From positions 2,480,001-2,544,000 of the forward strand of contig NZ_JACGWV010000001.1 of the NCBI RefSeq assembly GCF_014137995.1: 64,000 bases of DNA. Direction: 5' to 3'. Origin of the DNA: Promicromonospora sukumoe. GTDB taxonomy: Bacteria > Actinomycetota > Actinomycetes > Actinomycetales > Cellulomonadaceae. Position numbers and translations under genes: made by a program. Below the pieces are notes generated by a model. The model did no database searches and was not told the origin of the DNA. It saw only the letters and a program-made list of their open reading frames with translations. Of this stretch, positions 50,150-58,422 are shown in pieces; positions within the stretch are counted from its first letter, which is position 1, and each line of letters begins with the position of its first letter.

Positions 50150-51055
50150 ATGCGCGCAGCGCGCTACCACCGGTACGGCGACGTCGAGACCCTCGTGGTC
50201 GAGCAGGCGCCGGACCCGCACCCCGGGTCCGGCGAGGTCCGCATCCGCGTGGCCGCGGCCGGCGTGAACCCGGTCGACTGGAAGGTGCGGTCCGGTGCGG
50301 TGCGCGAGGCGCTCCCCATGGACCTGCCCGCGATCCCGGGGCGGGACGCCGCCGGTGTGGTCGACGAGATCGGGCCCGGTGTTTCGGGTGTGCAGATCGG
50401 GGACCGGGTCTTCGGGCTGGGTGGCGTCACGGGCGCGACGGCGGAGCTGGCCCTGCTCTCGGCGTGGGCCCCCGTGCCCGATGCGTGGTCCGACGAGCAG
50501 GCGGCCGCCGCGGGCCTGGCCTCCGTGACGGCGCTCGGCGGGCTGCGGGCACTCGGTGACCTGCGCGGACGCACGCTGCTGATCGAGGGCGCCGCGGGCG
50601 GCGTGGGCAGCGCCGCCGTCGAGATCGCCGTGGCCCAGGGCGCGACCGTGATCGGGACGGCGAGCGAGCGCAACCACGCGTTCCTCACCTCGCTCGGCGC
50701 CGTGCCGACGACCTACGGCGCGGGCCTGGCCGAGCGTCTTGCCGACCTCGCGCCGCAGGGCGTCGACCTCGCCCTGGACACCGCGGCGTCGGGCTCCCTG
50801 GCCGACCTCGTCGCGATCGTGGGCGACCCGGCCCGGGTGTCGACCGTCGCCGACCACCTGGGCGCCGGGCGGCTGGGCGTGCAGGTGGCGAACGCGGTGA
50901 ACGACCCGACACTGCTCGCCGAGGCCGCCGAGCTGGGCCGGCAGGGGCGGTACACGCCGCAGGTCGAGCGGACCTTCGCGCTGGACGAGATCACCAAGGC
51001 GCACGGCTACGGCGAGGAAGGGCACGTGCAGGGGAAGGTCGTGGTGGTGATCTGA
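50150..51055 (+). CDS. MDR-family NADP-dependent oxidoreductase (zinc-free)
   Basis: A 301-residue medium-chain dehydrogenase/reductase. The N-terminal GroES-like half has VRIRVAAAGVNPVDWKVRSG and IPGRDAAGVVDEIGPGVSGVQIGDRVFG, without the Cys/His zinc ligands. The Rossmann half has LLIEGAAGGVGSAAVEIAVAQGATVIGTAS (nucleotide site A-A-G-G-V-G). It groups with quinone oxidoreductases and enoyl reductases. It probably reduces reactive enones or quinones in the cytoplasm. The gene is single and the palindrome upstream suggests a dedicated regulator elsewhere. Confidence 0.87.
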   Translation: MRAARYHRYGDVETLVVEQAPDPHPGSGEVRIRVAAAGVNPVDWKVRSGAVREALPMDLPAIPGRDAAGVVDEIGPGVSGVQIGDRVFGLGGVTGATAELALLSAWAPVPDAWSDEQAAAAGLASVTALGGLRALGDLRGRTLLIEGAAGGVGSAAVEIAVAQGATVIGTASERNHAFLTSLGAVPTTYGAGLAERLADLAPQGVDLALDTAASGSLADLVAIVGDPARVSTVADHLGAGRLGVQVANAVNDPTLLAEAAELGRQGRYTPQVERTFALDEITKAHGYGEEGHVQGKVVVVI

Positions 51056-51162
51056 TCGAACCCGGTTCGTAGTTTCCTGTTCCGGAAAGCCGAAGTTCTT
51101 GACCTTGCGATCAGCACCCCGGAAGCATTGAATGCGACACAGATCGTCGACCAGGGGGAAAC

Positions 51163-51378
51163 GTGGACAAGCCGCTGCGAAAGCTGTCAGGGGATCCGAG
51201 CTGCAAGAACGGCACGTGTCCCACGCTGTGGGGTACCGAGGACAACAAGGACTACGTGGTGCAGGGTTACGTGGTCACCGATCGCGACCGCCTCACTCAG
51301 CTCGACCTCCCCGAGGGCGAGACAGCAGTCGTGGTGCCGGCCGCAGTCCTCGAGGAGTATTTCCGTGCTCGCAGGTGA
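51163..51378 (+). CDS. Small cysteine-containing protein upstream of DUF6879
   Basis: A 71-residue protein from a GTG start preceded by AGGGGGAAAC. LSGDPSCKNGTCPTLWGTEDNKDYVVQGYVV has two cysteines four residues apart, and the C-terminus (GETAVVVPAAVLEEYFRARR) is helical. Similar small proteins occur just before DUF6879 and XRE-DUF5753 genes in actinomycetes, but I cannot name the family. The DUF6879 gene starts 14 bp before its stop. The DNA from here to about 52.7 kb is visibly less GC-rich than the surroundings, consistent with transfer. Confidence 0.65.
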   Translation: MDKPLRKLSGDPSCKNGTCPTLWGTEDNKDYVVQGYVVTDRDRLTQLDLPEGETAVVVPAAVLEEYFRARR

Positions 51379-51874
51379 AGAGTTCGGCCGCCTCTTCGAG
51401 ACGTTCGAACGCAGCGCTTTCAGGTTGGAGACGCTGGCCGTGTACGACGTGGAGGACGAACAGGAAGAGATCGCGCGGTTCCTGGCGGGCGAGGACATGG
51501 GCCCGGAATGGTCCGACAACCCATGGATTCGCTCGATGACGGATACAGGTAGGACGGTCTCGCGTGTGCATGTCCTGCGCTCCCCGCTGACGGACTACCT
51601 GCGCTACGAACTGTCTGCCTACCCCGGGAACATCGCCGCCGGGGAATCCATCGGGATCATCGACCTGACCGAGGCCCACGTGACGGGCCTGCCTGACCAC
51701 GACTTCTGGCTCTTCGACGACCGGCAGGTCTATCGCATGCACTACACGCCAGAAGGCAAGTTTCTCGGCGGTGAGCTTCTGCCCGAGGAACGACTCGGGG
51801 AGTACCTGGCGTGGCGCGATCTGGCGCTCGCCTACGCCGTGCCGTTTGCTGCGTACTGGGAGCGGCGCTCCTGA
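51365..51874 (+). CDS. DUF6879 protein
   Basis: A 169-residue cytoplasmic protein. EEFGRLFETFERSAFRLETLAVYDVEDEQEEIARFLAG and RVHVLRSPLTDYLRYELSAYPGNIAAGESIGIIDL, then LPDHDFWLFDDRQVYRMHYTPEGKFLGGELLP, match the DUF6879 family of actinomycetes. It is of unknown function and is typically encoded next to XRE regulators with a DUF5753 domain, as here. The GTG at 51365 overlaps the preceding gene. Family context links it to regulator-partner pairs like those of the whiJ group in streptomycetes; that role is inferred. Confidence 0.78.
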   Translation: MLAGEEFGRLFETFERSAFRLETLAVYDVEDEQEEIARFLAGEDMGPEWSDNPWIRSMTDTGRTVSRVHVLRSPLTDYLRYELSAYPGNIAAGESIGIIDLTEAHVTGLPDHDFWLFDDRQVYRMHYTPEGKFLGGELLPEERLGEYLAWRDLALAYAVPFAAYWERRS

Positions 51875-52704
51875 CCGGGGAATCCATCGGAAGGGCCCTG
51901 CGGGCGCTGCGCGAGGCATCAGGACTGACCGGTGACGTGGTGGCCCGCAGGGCTTCGATGTCCGCGGGCAAGCTGTCGAAGATCGAGAACGGGCGGACAC
52001 TGCCCACCGTGCAGGATGTTGAACTGATCCTGTCTTCCTTCGGCGTATCCGCCGAGGTGAAGGAGCAGTTTCTCGCCACGGCTCGCGCGGAGGTCACCGA
52101 GGCCACAGCCTGGCGCCTGTTGCGCCGAATGGGCCCCTGGAAACACCAGAAGACCATCAAGGCGATCGAGGCGAACACCACAACACTTCGCCTGTTTCAA
52201 GGTCAGCTCATCCCCGGGCTGCTTCAGACGCCGGAGTACGCGAGTGCGGTGTTCTCGCTCCCACCGGCTCTGCCAGAAGAAACTAGGGCCCGGACCGTCT
52301 CGGCACGGCTCGCCCGCCAGGCCACGCTCTACGAGCCCGACCGCTCTTTTCATTTCGTGGTCTGCGAGCACGTACTGCGCTGGTTGGTCTGCGAGCCCGC
52401 GGTCATGGCAACACAGCTCGACCGGCTGGTCTCCCTGTCGCGACTGCCCAACGTCACCCTTGGTGTCGTCCCATTGGTGGGCAGGATGCCGGACTTCCCG
52501 ATGACCTGCTTCAGCATTCACGACGACCGGCTGGTGCTCGTCGAGACGTTCCACTCGGAGGTCACGACCCGGGACCCGCGCGACATAGAAACCTATGTCG
52601 ATACCTTCACGCGTTTCGCCGCGGCGGCGGTCTACGACAGCGAGATGTGCACCTTGGTCGAGAGCATTCGGGACGACTTCTTGCCGCAACAGGAAAGCAC
52701 CTAG
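51871..52704 (+). CDS. XRE-family regulator with DUF5753 domain, possible CTG start
   Basis: A 277-residue regulator. The N-terminal HTH is IGRALRALREASGLTGDVVARRASMSAGKLSKIENGRTLPTVQDVELILSSFG. The DUF5753 domain follows (LRLFQGQLIPGLLQTPEYASAVFSL ... ARQATLYEPDRSFHFVVCEHVLRW ... MPDFPMTCFSIHDDRLVLVETFHSEVTTRDPRDIETY). The HTH begins right at the end of the DUF6879 frame. CTG at 51871 (CTGA overlap, with GGGAG eight bases upstream) gives a normal N-terminus, while the nearest GTG (51811) would add 20 residues that only mirror the overlapping gene. Such regulators control development or antibiotic genes with small partners. Confidence 0.8.
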   Translation: MTGESIGRALRALREASGLTGDVVARRASMSAGKLSKIENGRTLPTVQDVELILSSFGVSAEVKEQFLATARAEVTEATAWRLLRRMGPWKHQKTIKAIEANTTTLRLFQGQLIPGLLQTPEYASAVFSLPPALPEETRARTVSARLARQATLYEPDRSFHFVVCEHVLRWLVCEPAVMATQLDRLVSLSRLPNVTLGVVPLVGRMPDFPMTCFSIHDDRLVLVETFHSEVTTRDPRDIETYVDTFTRFAAAAVYDSEMCTLVESIRDDFLPQQEST

Positions 52705-52764
52705 CCCCCGTCAAACGACGGCCGCAGGATCGTTCCCAGAACCGATGATTACGGGGGCCTGGGA

Positions 52765-53943
52765 ATGGAAACAACTGCGGCACACGGCGTCAGTACGTCG
52801 ACGAAGCACCTGATCGCACTCGACATCGACGGCACGCTGGTCGGCAGGGACGACAAGGTCCGCGGCGAGACGGTGCGAGCACTGGAACTGGTGCGGGCCA
52901 GCGGCCACCAGGTCGTGCTCGCGACGGGTAGGTCACTCGTCGGCCTGGTCTCGGTCGCACGCCGGCTTGGCCTGAGCGAGGGCTGGGCGGTCTGCTCCAA
53001 CGGCGCGGTGACGGTTCGGCTCGACCGCGCTGCGCCGTCGGGACACGAGGTGATCGAGTGCCGCACGTTCGCGCCCGGACCGGTGGTTCGGCAGGCCTGG
53101 AAGCTGGCGCCGGGGTTGCACGTCGCGGTGGAGGAGATCGGTTGGGGCTGGCGTGTGAGTCGTCAGCTCGCCCCTGGTCTGCTGAACGGACCACAGAAGC
53201 TGACCCGGCTCGATGAGCTGCTGGCCGAGCCGGCATCGCGGGTCGTGCTTCACGCCGATCGCATGACCGCGCGCGGCGAGGGTCTGCACCGTCTCGGCGC
53301 GACCGTGACGCCTGCGGGACCCGACTGGCTCGACGTCACCGCACCCGGCACGAGCAAGGCGACCGCGCTCGAACTCGTCCGGCAGCGTCTCGGCATCCCG
53401 GTCGAACGAACCTTGGCGGTCGGCGACGGCGTCAACGACATCCCCATGCTGAGCTGGGCAGCACGCAGTGTGGCGATGGGGCACGCGCCCGATGCCGTGC
53501 GGACGGCCGCCGCAGAGGTCACGGGTTCCATCTCCGTCGAGGGTGTCGTCCCGATCCTGCGGTCTCTCGTTCCGGGACACGCACTCCGGCCGGACCTGTC
53601 ACCGCTGGCTGCACAGCTTCTCGCGGCCGTCCACACCGCCCCCACACGGTCGCCGGGTCGGTTGGTGGTGCGGGTCTGGCACGGCTCCGGCCCAGGCCTT
53701 GCAGGCTGCGCGATCTACGTGCTGCGGGGAGGTCGATGGGAACGGCACGCCCCGGTCCCTTCGGGTACCTCGACCACGATGCGCGACGTCGAACGCGCGG
53801 CCCGGGAGGCCGGGCTGACATACCCCCGGGGAGAGGAAGGACGGCGGCGAGCCCACTGGCGCACGGCCCCGATAGACCGCCCGGAGGCGTCGGCCGCGTT
53901 CGAGCTCCCCTTGACCCCACCAGAGCGACCGCCACTCCCCTGA
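52765..53943 (+). CDS. Cof-type HAD-superfamily hydrolase with extended C-terminus
   Basis: A 392-residue protein. LIALDIDGTLVGRDDKV (about 14-30) has the nucleophile Asp of HAD phosphatases, VVLATGRSL is motif II, and ERTLAVGDGVNDIPMLSWAARSVAMGHA is motif III/IV, all of the Cof/type IIB class. The fold ends near residue 270. The last 120 residues (RLVVRVWHGSGPGLAGCAIYVLRGGRWERHAPVPSG ...) are an unrecognised extension. The enzyme probably dephosphorylates a sugar or small phosphate ester. It follows the XRE gene by 60 bp on the same strand. Confidence 0.82.
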   Translation: METTAAHGVSTSTKHLIALDIDGTLVGRDDKVRGETVRALELVRASGHQVVLATGRSLVGLVSVARRLGLSEGWAVCSNGAVTVRLDRAAPSGHEVIECRTFAPGPVVRQAWKLAPGLHVAVEEIGWGWRVSRQLAPGLLNGPQKLTRLDELLAEPASRVVLHADRMTARGEGLHRLGATVTPAGPDWLDVTAPGTSKATALELVRQRLGIPVERTLAVGDGVNDIPMLSWAARSVAMGHAPDAVRTAAAEVTGSISVEGVVPILRSLVPGHALRPDLSPLAAQLLAAVHTAPTRSPGRLVVRVWHGSGPGLAGCAIYVLRGGRWERHAPVPSGTSTTMRDVERAAREAGLTYPRGEEGRRRAHWRTAPIDRPEASAAFELPLTPPERPPLP

Positions 53944-53979
53944 CCTGCGCCAACCAGGTGCTAGACACGGTGATATCTG

Positions 53980-54009
53980 TTGACCGCTCTCTCGCGCGCA
54001 GGCCAATAT
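53980..54009 (+). promoter_or_regulatory. Promoter of the PARG-like gene, probably leaderless
   Basis: TTGACC (53980-53985) and CAATAT (54004-54009) are separated by 18 bp. The GTG start at 54017 is 7 bp after the -10 element, where transcription would begin, so the mRNA probably lacks a leader. Confidence 0.65.
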
Positions 54010-54016
54010 TGCGGCC

Positions 54017-54847
54017 GTGACGTCGCCCACCCGCAGCCGGGACCGAAACCGCGCCCTGGCAGCCCAGACCATGGACGCCGTGCAGACGGGCGGCTACGAC
54101 GTCAACGGACGGCACGTCACCATCGCGGCGCAGGTGAGCGCCGCCGTCGCCGGGACCCGCCTGATCCTCCCGGACGCACCGCTGCCGGAATCCACCACCT
54201 GGTCCGGCCCCACCACCGTCGAGGTGACCGACGAGTCCAGCCTCGCCGCCGCGCGACGCCTCGGCCCGGGCACCGCATGCCTGGTCTTCGCGTCGGCGCG
54301 CAACCCGGGCGGCGGTTTCCTCAACGGCGCGCAGGCCCAGGAGGAGGCGATCGCGCGCAGCTCGGCGCTGTACGCGGCCCAGACGACCGTGCCCGAGTTC
54401 TACGAGCACCACCGCCGCGAGGCGTCTCTGGTCTACAGCGACCGGATCATCGTCTCCCCCGACGTCCCCGTCTTCCGGGACGACGACGGCGCCCTGCTCG
54501 CCGAGCCCTACCCGGTCACGTTCCTGACGGCCGCGGCCCCGAACCGATCGGCCGTCGAGCGCAACCAGCCCGCTGCCGTCCGCGACGTCGTCCCGTCCCT
54601 GTTCCGCAGGGCGGCCCGCGTGCTCGACGTCGCTGCCGCCCACGGCAGCCGCCGCCTCGTGCTGGGCGCGTGGGGCTGCGGGGTCTTCGGCAACGACGCG
54701 GCCGACGTCGCGAGTGCCTTCGCACAGGCCCTCGCCGGTCCGCCGAGGTTCGAACAGGTCACCTTCGCGATCCTGGATCACCGGCCCGGCCGGCCGGTGC
54801 TCGGTGCTTTCGAGCGGTCCCTGGAGAAGCCGACGGCGCGGGCGTGA
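54017..54847 (+). CDS. TIGR02452-type microbial PARG-like macrodomain protein
   Basis: A 276-residue protein of the bacterial poly(ADP-ribose) glycohydrolase type (TIGR02452/DUF2263). The catalytic signature NPGGGFLNGAQAQEEAIAR (about 96-114) provides the GGG-x-QEE residues that hydrolyse ADP-ribose bonds. VLGAWGCGVFGNDAADVASAFAQAL is the conserved C-terminal phosphate-binding loop, and the helical N-terminus (DRNRALAAQTMDAVQTGGY) is also typical. It likely removes ADP-ribose from proteins or other acceptors in the cytoplasm. Its stop overlaps the start of an unknown gene (GTGA), making that protein a candidate partner. Confidence 0.87.
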   Translation: MTSPTRSRDRNRALAAQTMDAVQTGGYDVNGRHVTIAAQVSAAVAGTRLILPDAPLPESTTWSGPTTVEVTDESSLAAARRLGPGTACLVFASARNPGGGFLNGAQAQEEAIARSSALYAAQTTVPEFYEHHRREASLVYSDRIIVSPDVPVFRDDDGALLAEPYPVTFLTAAAPNRSAVERNQPAAVRDVVPSLFRRAARVLDVAAAHGSRRLVLGAWGCGVFGNDAADVASAFAQALAGPPRFEQVTFAILDHRPGRPVLGAFERSLEKPTARA

Positions 54848-55494
54848 GTGACACCCGCACCATCTCAGCCCTGCGGATCGACCAAGTGATCGAGGTCCTG
54901 GGCGAAGACGCGTTCGACCTGTGGCCCGTCGTCGGACAAGGAGGTCACTGGTACCTCGCTCTGCACGGTGAGCTGTCCGACGCCGAGGTCGGCACAGCCG
55001 TGCATCAGATCCTGCGCTGGTTCCACACCGACGAGAACGGCGACGAGGCGCCGAGCCTCGACGTCTACCTCGGTCAGGCCCTCGGACCGCACGATCCGGA
55101 CGGCACGCAGCCGATGGCCATGGGCGGCCCGCGGTTCACCGATACGAGCACCGGGGATGTCGTCATCCCTGGCTGCTGCAATTCGCTCGACGAACGCTTC
55201 GAGATCCTCGAGGTGCTCGACGGCGGCCGCACCGAGTGCTGGCTCGGGCACAGCCCCGTTGCTGCTGTCACCCTGCGCCACGGCCTCGTCGAGATCATCC
55301 AGGATGCCGAGGAGCCGGCGAGCGCCGTCCTGCGGTTCTCCCCGGAGGAGATGCGTGGCGCCCTCGCCCGAGCCGAGGCCGACCTCGACGGGTTCCGCGA
55401 GCGGGTCGCCGTCTGGGCGCGCACGCACGCACCCGAGCACTCCGGCGCACTGTTCGACGCCGTAGCTGGTGCGCTCGTCGCCGGCCCTCGCTGA
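54844..55494 (+). CDS. Unknown protein co-translated with the PARG-like enzyme
   Basis: A 216-residue acidic protein from a GTG inside a GTGA overlap with the PARG-like gene. Predicted alternating strands and helices include VVGQGGHWYLALHGELSDAEVGTAVHQILRWFHTDENGDE, GDVVIPGCCNSLDERFEILEVLDGG, and a C-terminal helix AELDGFRERVAVWARTHAPEHSG-like segment. Two adjacent cysteines stand in IPGCCNSL. No family is recognised and there is no signal peptide or membrane helix. It resembles in size and composition small immunity-type or partner proteins, but that is only an impression; the firm point is translational coupling to an ADP-ribose-cleaving enzyme. Confidence 0.6.
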   Translation: MSDTRTISALRIDQVIEVLGEDAFDLWPVVGQGGHWYLALHGELSDAEVGTAVHQILRWFHTDENGDEAPSLDVYLGQALGPHDPDGTQPMAMGGPRFTDTSTGDVVIPGCCNSLDERFEILEVLDGGRTECWLGHSPVAAVTLRHGLVEIIQDAEEPASAVLRFSPEEMRGALARAEADLDGFRERVAVWARTHAPEHSGALFDAVAGALVAGPR

Positions 55495-55621
55495 ACCGCG
55501 CGGGCGGAAGCCGCTCATCCGGACCACTCCCCGGCCAATCATCCTGTTCGGGTGACGTCGAGGCCTCAGATTTCGACGATGTTGGTTGAGAGCCCGGCGC
55601 GGGCACGCAAGGAGAACCGAC

Positions 55622-56719
55622 ATGAGCGACCCGACACCCCTCCCCCGGATCGTCCGTCGCCCCGTCGACAGCATCGAGTCGCGCGAGTCCACGGCACTGC
55701 TCGCCGGCGCTGGCGCCTTCGTGCTCGGGACGCTGGTGGGGTTCATCGTGTTCCAGGGCCGAGCCGTCCCGATCTCCGGCCGCGGCTCGGTCGGCGACTT
55801 TGCCGCGCTCGGCGGAGCGCTCGTTGCCGCCGTCGCGTTCCTCCTCGGTTGCGCCCTGCGGCGCACGCAGGCCGGGCGTAAGCCACCGGCCGACGACGCC
55901 CGCCCGCGGCTGCGCTGGTTCGACATCGCGGCGCTGACCCTGGCCCACGCCGTCATCGCGCTGCTCGGCTGGATCGCCGTCGCCTCGGTGGTGAGCAGGA
56001 GCTTCGTCGGCGCGACGGCGTACCCGACGTCGGCCGCCCTGCTCGCCGGGGTCGCTCTCGCCGTGACCGCCTACCTGGCGTTCCTCTCGGCCGTGAACCT
56101 CACCCCGATGATGCTGTCGCTCGTCCTGGCCGTGTTCCTGGCGGTCGGCGTCTTCGCCAGCATGCTCAGCGCCACCGACCCGCTCTGGTGGCAGGACAAC
56201 CTCAGCGCCCTCGGGATGAGCGACGACGTCTCGTCGCTCACGTTCAACCTGACGTTGATAGTCGCCGGCGCCATGGTCACGACCATCGCGCACTACGCGA
56301 CGGCGTACCTCCCACACTCCACGCACCGGGAGCTGCGCGGACGACGCCGGGTGCGGACGGCGCTCGTGCTCATCGGCGTGCTGCTGGCCTGCGTGGGTAT
56401 CTTCCCGGTCGATGACTTCTTCTGGCTGCACACCACCGCCGCCAGCGGGATGGTGGTCGTCTACGTGGTGATGGTCGCGCGCCTGCGCCGGCTGCTCCCG
56501 TCGATGCCGCGGGTGTTCGTGCTCCTCGGCTACGTCTACGTCGCCGTCATCGTGGTCCTGGTGGTCTTCTTCGTCACCGGGTACTACAACCTGACGGCGG
56601 TCGAGCTGGTGGCGGCGGTGCTCATCTTCAGCTGGATCATCGTCTTCCTGCGCAACACGGGAGCGGTCGAGCAGTCCCGGGTCGAGTCGGCGAAGGGCCA
56701 GCGCGCCCTCAACAACTAG
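55622..56719 (+). CDS. Polytopic membrane protein, DUF998-like
   Basis: A 365-residue protein with about ten hydrophobic helices, starting at an ATG with AAGGAGA upstream. FDIAALTLAHAVIALLGWIAVASVV and the stretch VGIFPVDDFFWLHTTAASGMVVVYVVMV resemble the F-P-x-D ... H signature of DUF998 membrane proteins. Function unknown; there are no transporter or enzyme motifs that I recognise. It precedes another membrane protein gene by 24 bp, so the two are probably co-transcribed. Confidence 0.65.
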   Translation: MSDPTPLPRIVRRPVDSIESRESTALLAGAGAFVLGTLVGFIVFQGRAVPISGRGSVGDFAALGGALVAAVAFLLGCALRRTQAGRKPPADDARPRLRWFDIAALTLAHAVIALLGWIAVASVVSRSFVGATAYPTSAALLAGVALAVTAYLAFLSAVNLTPMMLSLVLAVFLAVGVFASMLSATDPLWWQDNLSALGMSDDVSSLTFNLTLIVAGAMVTTIAHYATAYLPHSTHRELRGRRRVRTALVLIGVLLACVGIFPVDDFFWLHTTAASGMVVVYVVMVARLRRLLPSMPRVFVLLGYVYVAVIVVLVVFFVTGYYNLTAVELVAAVLIFSWIIVFLRNTGAVEQSRVESAKGQRALNN

Positions 56720-56743
56720 TGGTCAGGGCGCTATCTTCGGCCT

Positions 56744-57370
56744 GTGCCCTCACCCCGCGAGTTCTACCTGGCCCGTCCCGTACCGCCCCACCCCGCGCGC
56801 GCTGCCGCCGTCTGCTCGGGCTTCCTCGTGATCGGTGTCGGGGTCACCATCTGGGCCTCGCTCGATACCTCGGGCCCCATGTCGCTGCTGCCGGTCCAAC
56901 GCGTCATGGCGTACGTCGTGGCCGCTCTTCTCATCACGATCAGCATCGCCGCACCGGTGGCCTCCTGGCGGCAACGGCGAAGGCCGGCCGACGTGGCTCC
57001 CGCGCTCGTGCTCGACGACCGGGGGTTCACCACGTGGGGCGACCTGCGGGTCAGATGGGACGACGTCACCTCCTGGGAGGTCTTCCACCACGACGAGGTC
57101 TATGACGACGACGTCCCGGAGGACCATCCCGACTACATCGGCCCGTCCCGGGTCGACGAGCTCTTGATCCTCGTCCACGTCGAGCACCCCGAGGTGATGC
57201 TGCGCCGCCTCGCGCCGGAGGTGCGTAGCGAGTACGAGAACGACGCCTACGGCCAGGGCAAGCGGTTCGGCACCCCGATCAGGTTCGGTGCCGACGACCT
57301 CGACGCACCCTCCGACGAGGTCATCGCGGAGTTCGAGCGCTACAGCGGGACGCATCCGCGGACCGCCTGA
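56744..57370 (+). CDS. Membrane protein with two helices and a PH-like soluble domain
   Basis: A 208-residue protein from GTG. Two hydrophobic helices (AAVCSGFLVIGVGVTIWASL; VMAYVVAALLITISIAAPVA) precede a soluble part: ALVLDDRGFTTWGDLRVRWDDVTSWEVFHHDEVYDDDVPEDHPDYIGPSRVDELLILVHVEHPEVMLRR. The pattern of a strand, D-D-R-G and W-D-D-V is what one sees in STM3941/PH-like domains of bacterial membrane proteins. No enzymatic motif. It is likely partnered with the DUF998-like protein just upstream. Confidence 0.6.
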   Translation: MPSPREFYLARPVPPHPARAAAVCSGFLVIGVGVTIWASLDTSGPMSLLPVQRVMAYVVAALLITISIAAPVASWRQRRRPADVAPALVLDDRGFTTWGDLRVRWDDVTSWEVFHHDEVYDDDVPEDHPDYIGPSRVDELLILVHVEHPEVMLRRLAPEVRSEYENDAYGQGKRFGTPIRFGADDLDAPSDEVIAEFERYSGTHPRTA

Positions 57371-57413
57371 ACGACGGCCGGCGCCATCCCCTCGGGCGCG
57401 CCGTGCCGCCACT

Positions 57414-57848
57414 TCAGGCCGAAGGCAGCCGCCCAGCGGTGTCGGCCGGACCCAGGTTCGTCAGGATCTGGTCGTCGAGCACGCTGTCGTACCGGGACTG
57501 GGCCTCCAACACCTCCTCGACGTGTGCCTCGGCCCAGACCTCCAGGGCGAGCAGCGGCTCGTGGAGGGTCCGGCCGAGCCGGGTGAGCCGGTAGCGCGCC
57601 GCGTCGTCGGCGTCACGGAAGCGCTCGACCATGCCGTCCCGTTCGAGTGCACGCAGCGTGTCGACCAGCACCTTCTTGGTGATTCCGCCCACCTGCCCGT
57701 GCAGCTCCGAGAAGCGGAGCGGTGCGCCGTGCAGAAGGATGACGATCATCGCCGTCCACTTGTTGGCGATCCGTGCGAGGGACTCGCGGGACGGACAGCT
57801 GGCCGAGAAGACGGTCCACTGCCGTGTCTCGGGCTCCTTCGTGGTCAC
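57414..57848 (-). CDS. HxlR-family transcriptional regulator
   Basis: A 144-residue winged-helix regulator. CPSRESLARIANKWTAMIVILLHGAPLRFSELHGQVGGITKKVLVDTLRALERDGMVERF matches HxlR, including the N-terminal Cys just before the DNA-binding domain, which in several members senses electrophiles or thiol stress. It starts with GTG at 57848 and is divergent from the NTF2-like gene across about 60 bp containing AGGTAACC twice (57853-57860 and 57887-57894), possible operator half-sites. It probably controls that gene. Confidence 0.85.
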   Translation of the reverse strand: MTTKEPETRQWTVFSASCPSRESLARIANKWTAMIVILLHGAPLRFSELHGQVGGITKKVLVDTLRALERDGMVERFRDADDAARYRLTRLGRTLHEPLLALEVWAEAHVEEVLEAQSRYDSVLDDQILTNLGPADTAGRLPSA

Positions 57849-57912
57849 GTTGAGGTAACCGCCTCTCCGTCCGCATGCTGAGGTCCCAGGTAACCCGAGG
57901 ATGGGAGCAATG

Positions 57913-58311
57913 ATGTCGGCAAATGATGTGATCGCGCGATACGGCGCCGCCATGGCGGCAGGCGACATGGCCGCCCTCCGGTCTGTGCTGAGCGACGACG
58001 CGGTGTGGCACCAGCCCGGTTCCAACCAGCTCTCCGGCGACCACGTGGGCCCCGAGGCGATCGTCGCCCACCTGGGTCGGTTCATGGAGCTCAGCGGTGG
58101 GACGTTCGCACTGACCACGCAGTCCGTGGCCGACGCCGGGGCCCTGGTCTCGACCACCGTACGGTTCACCGCCTCGCGAGCCGACCACCCCGACCTCGAC
58201 CAGCACGGTGTCGACGTCTTCCGGGTCGCGGGAGACCAGATCGCCGAGGTCTGGCTCGTCAGCGAGGACCAGGCCGCAGAGGACCACTTCTGGGGCACCG
58301 GACAGCCGTAG
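57913..58311 (+). CDS. NTF2-like (SnoaL-type) protein
   Basis: A 132-residue protein. DVIARYGAAMAAGDMAALRSVLSDDAVWHQPGSNQLSGDHVGPEAIVAHLGRFMELSGGTFAL is the cone-shaped NTF2/SnoaL fold, ending in DVFRVAGDQIAEVWLVSEDQAAEDHFW. Such proteins are isomerases, hydrolases or ligand carriers, and this one has no decisive active-site set. Two adjacent ATG codons (57910, 57913) are possible; the second has better spacing to GGGAG (57903-57907). It is divergent from the HxlR gene, its likely regulator. Confidence 0.8.
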   Translation: MSANDVIARYGAAMAAGDMAALRSVLSDDAVWHQPGSNQLSGDHVGPEAIVAHLGRFMELSGGTFALTTQSVADAGALVSTTVRFTASRADHPDLDQHGVDVFRVAGDQIAEVWLVSEDQAAEDHFWGTGQP

Positions 58312-58422
58312 GCTCGCGGGTCGATCCCCCTCGGCCGCATGCGCCCCGCGAATTCCCGGGCACGATAGGGGTGCCGACCGACACGCTACGGTCAGATCCG
58401 AGAACCACCACGGAGGACAGCG

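Noticed and set aside
51085..51110. Second copy of the 12.6-kb palindrome
   Set aside because: Only about 18 bases are similar and there is no paired arm, so it is too weak to call a repeat copy. It is mentioned only as a hint.
54017..55494. A complete DarTG-like toxin-antitoxin pair
   Set aside because: The PARG-like protein fits an ADP-ribose hydrolase, but the unknown partner shows no ADP-ribosyltransferase motif, so a toxin is not supported.
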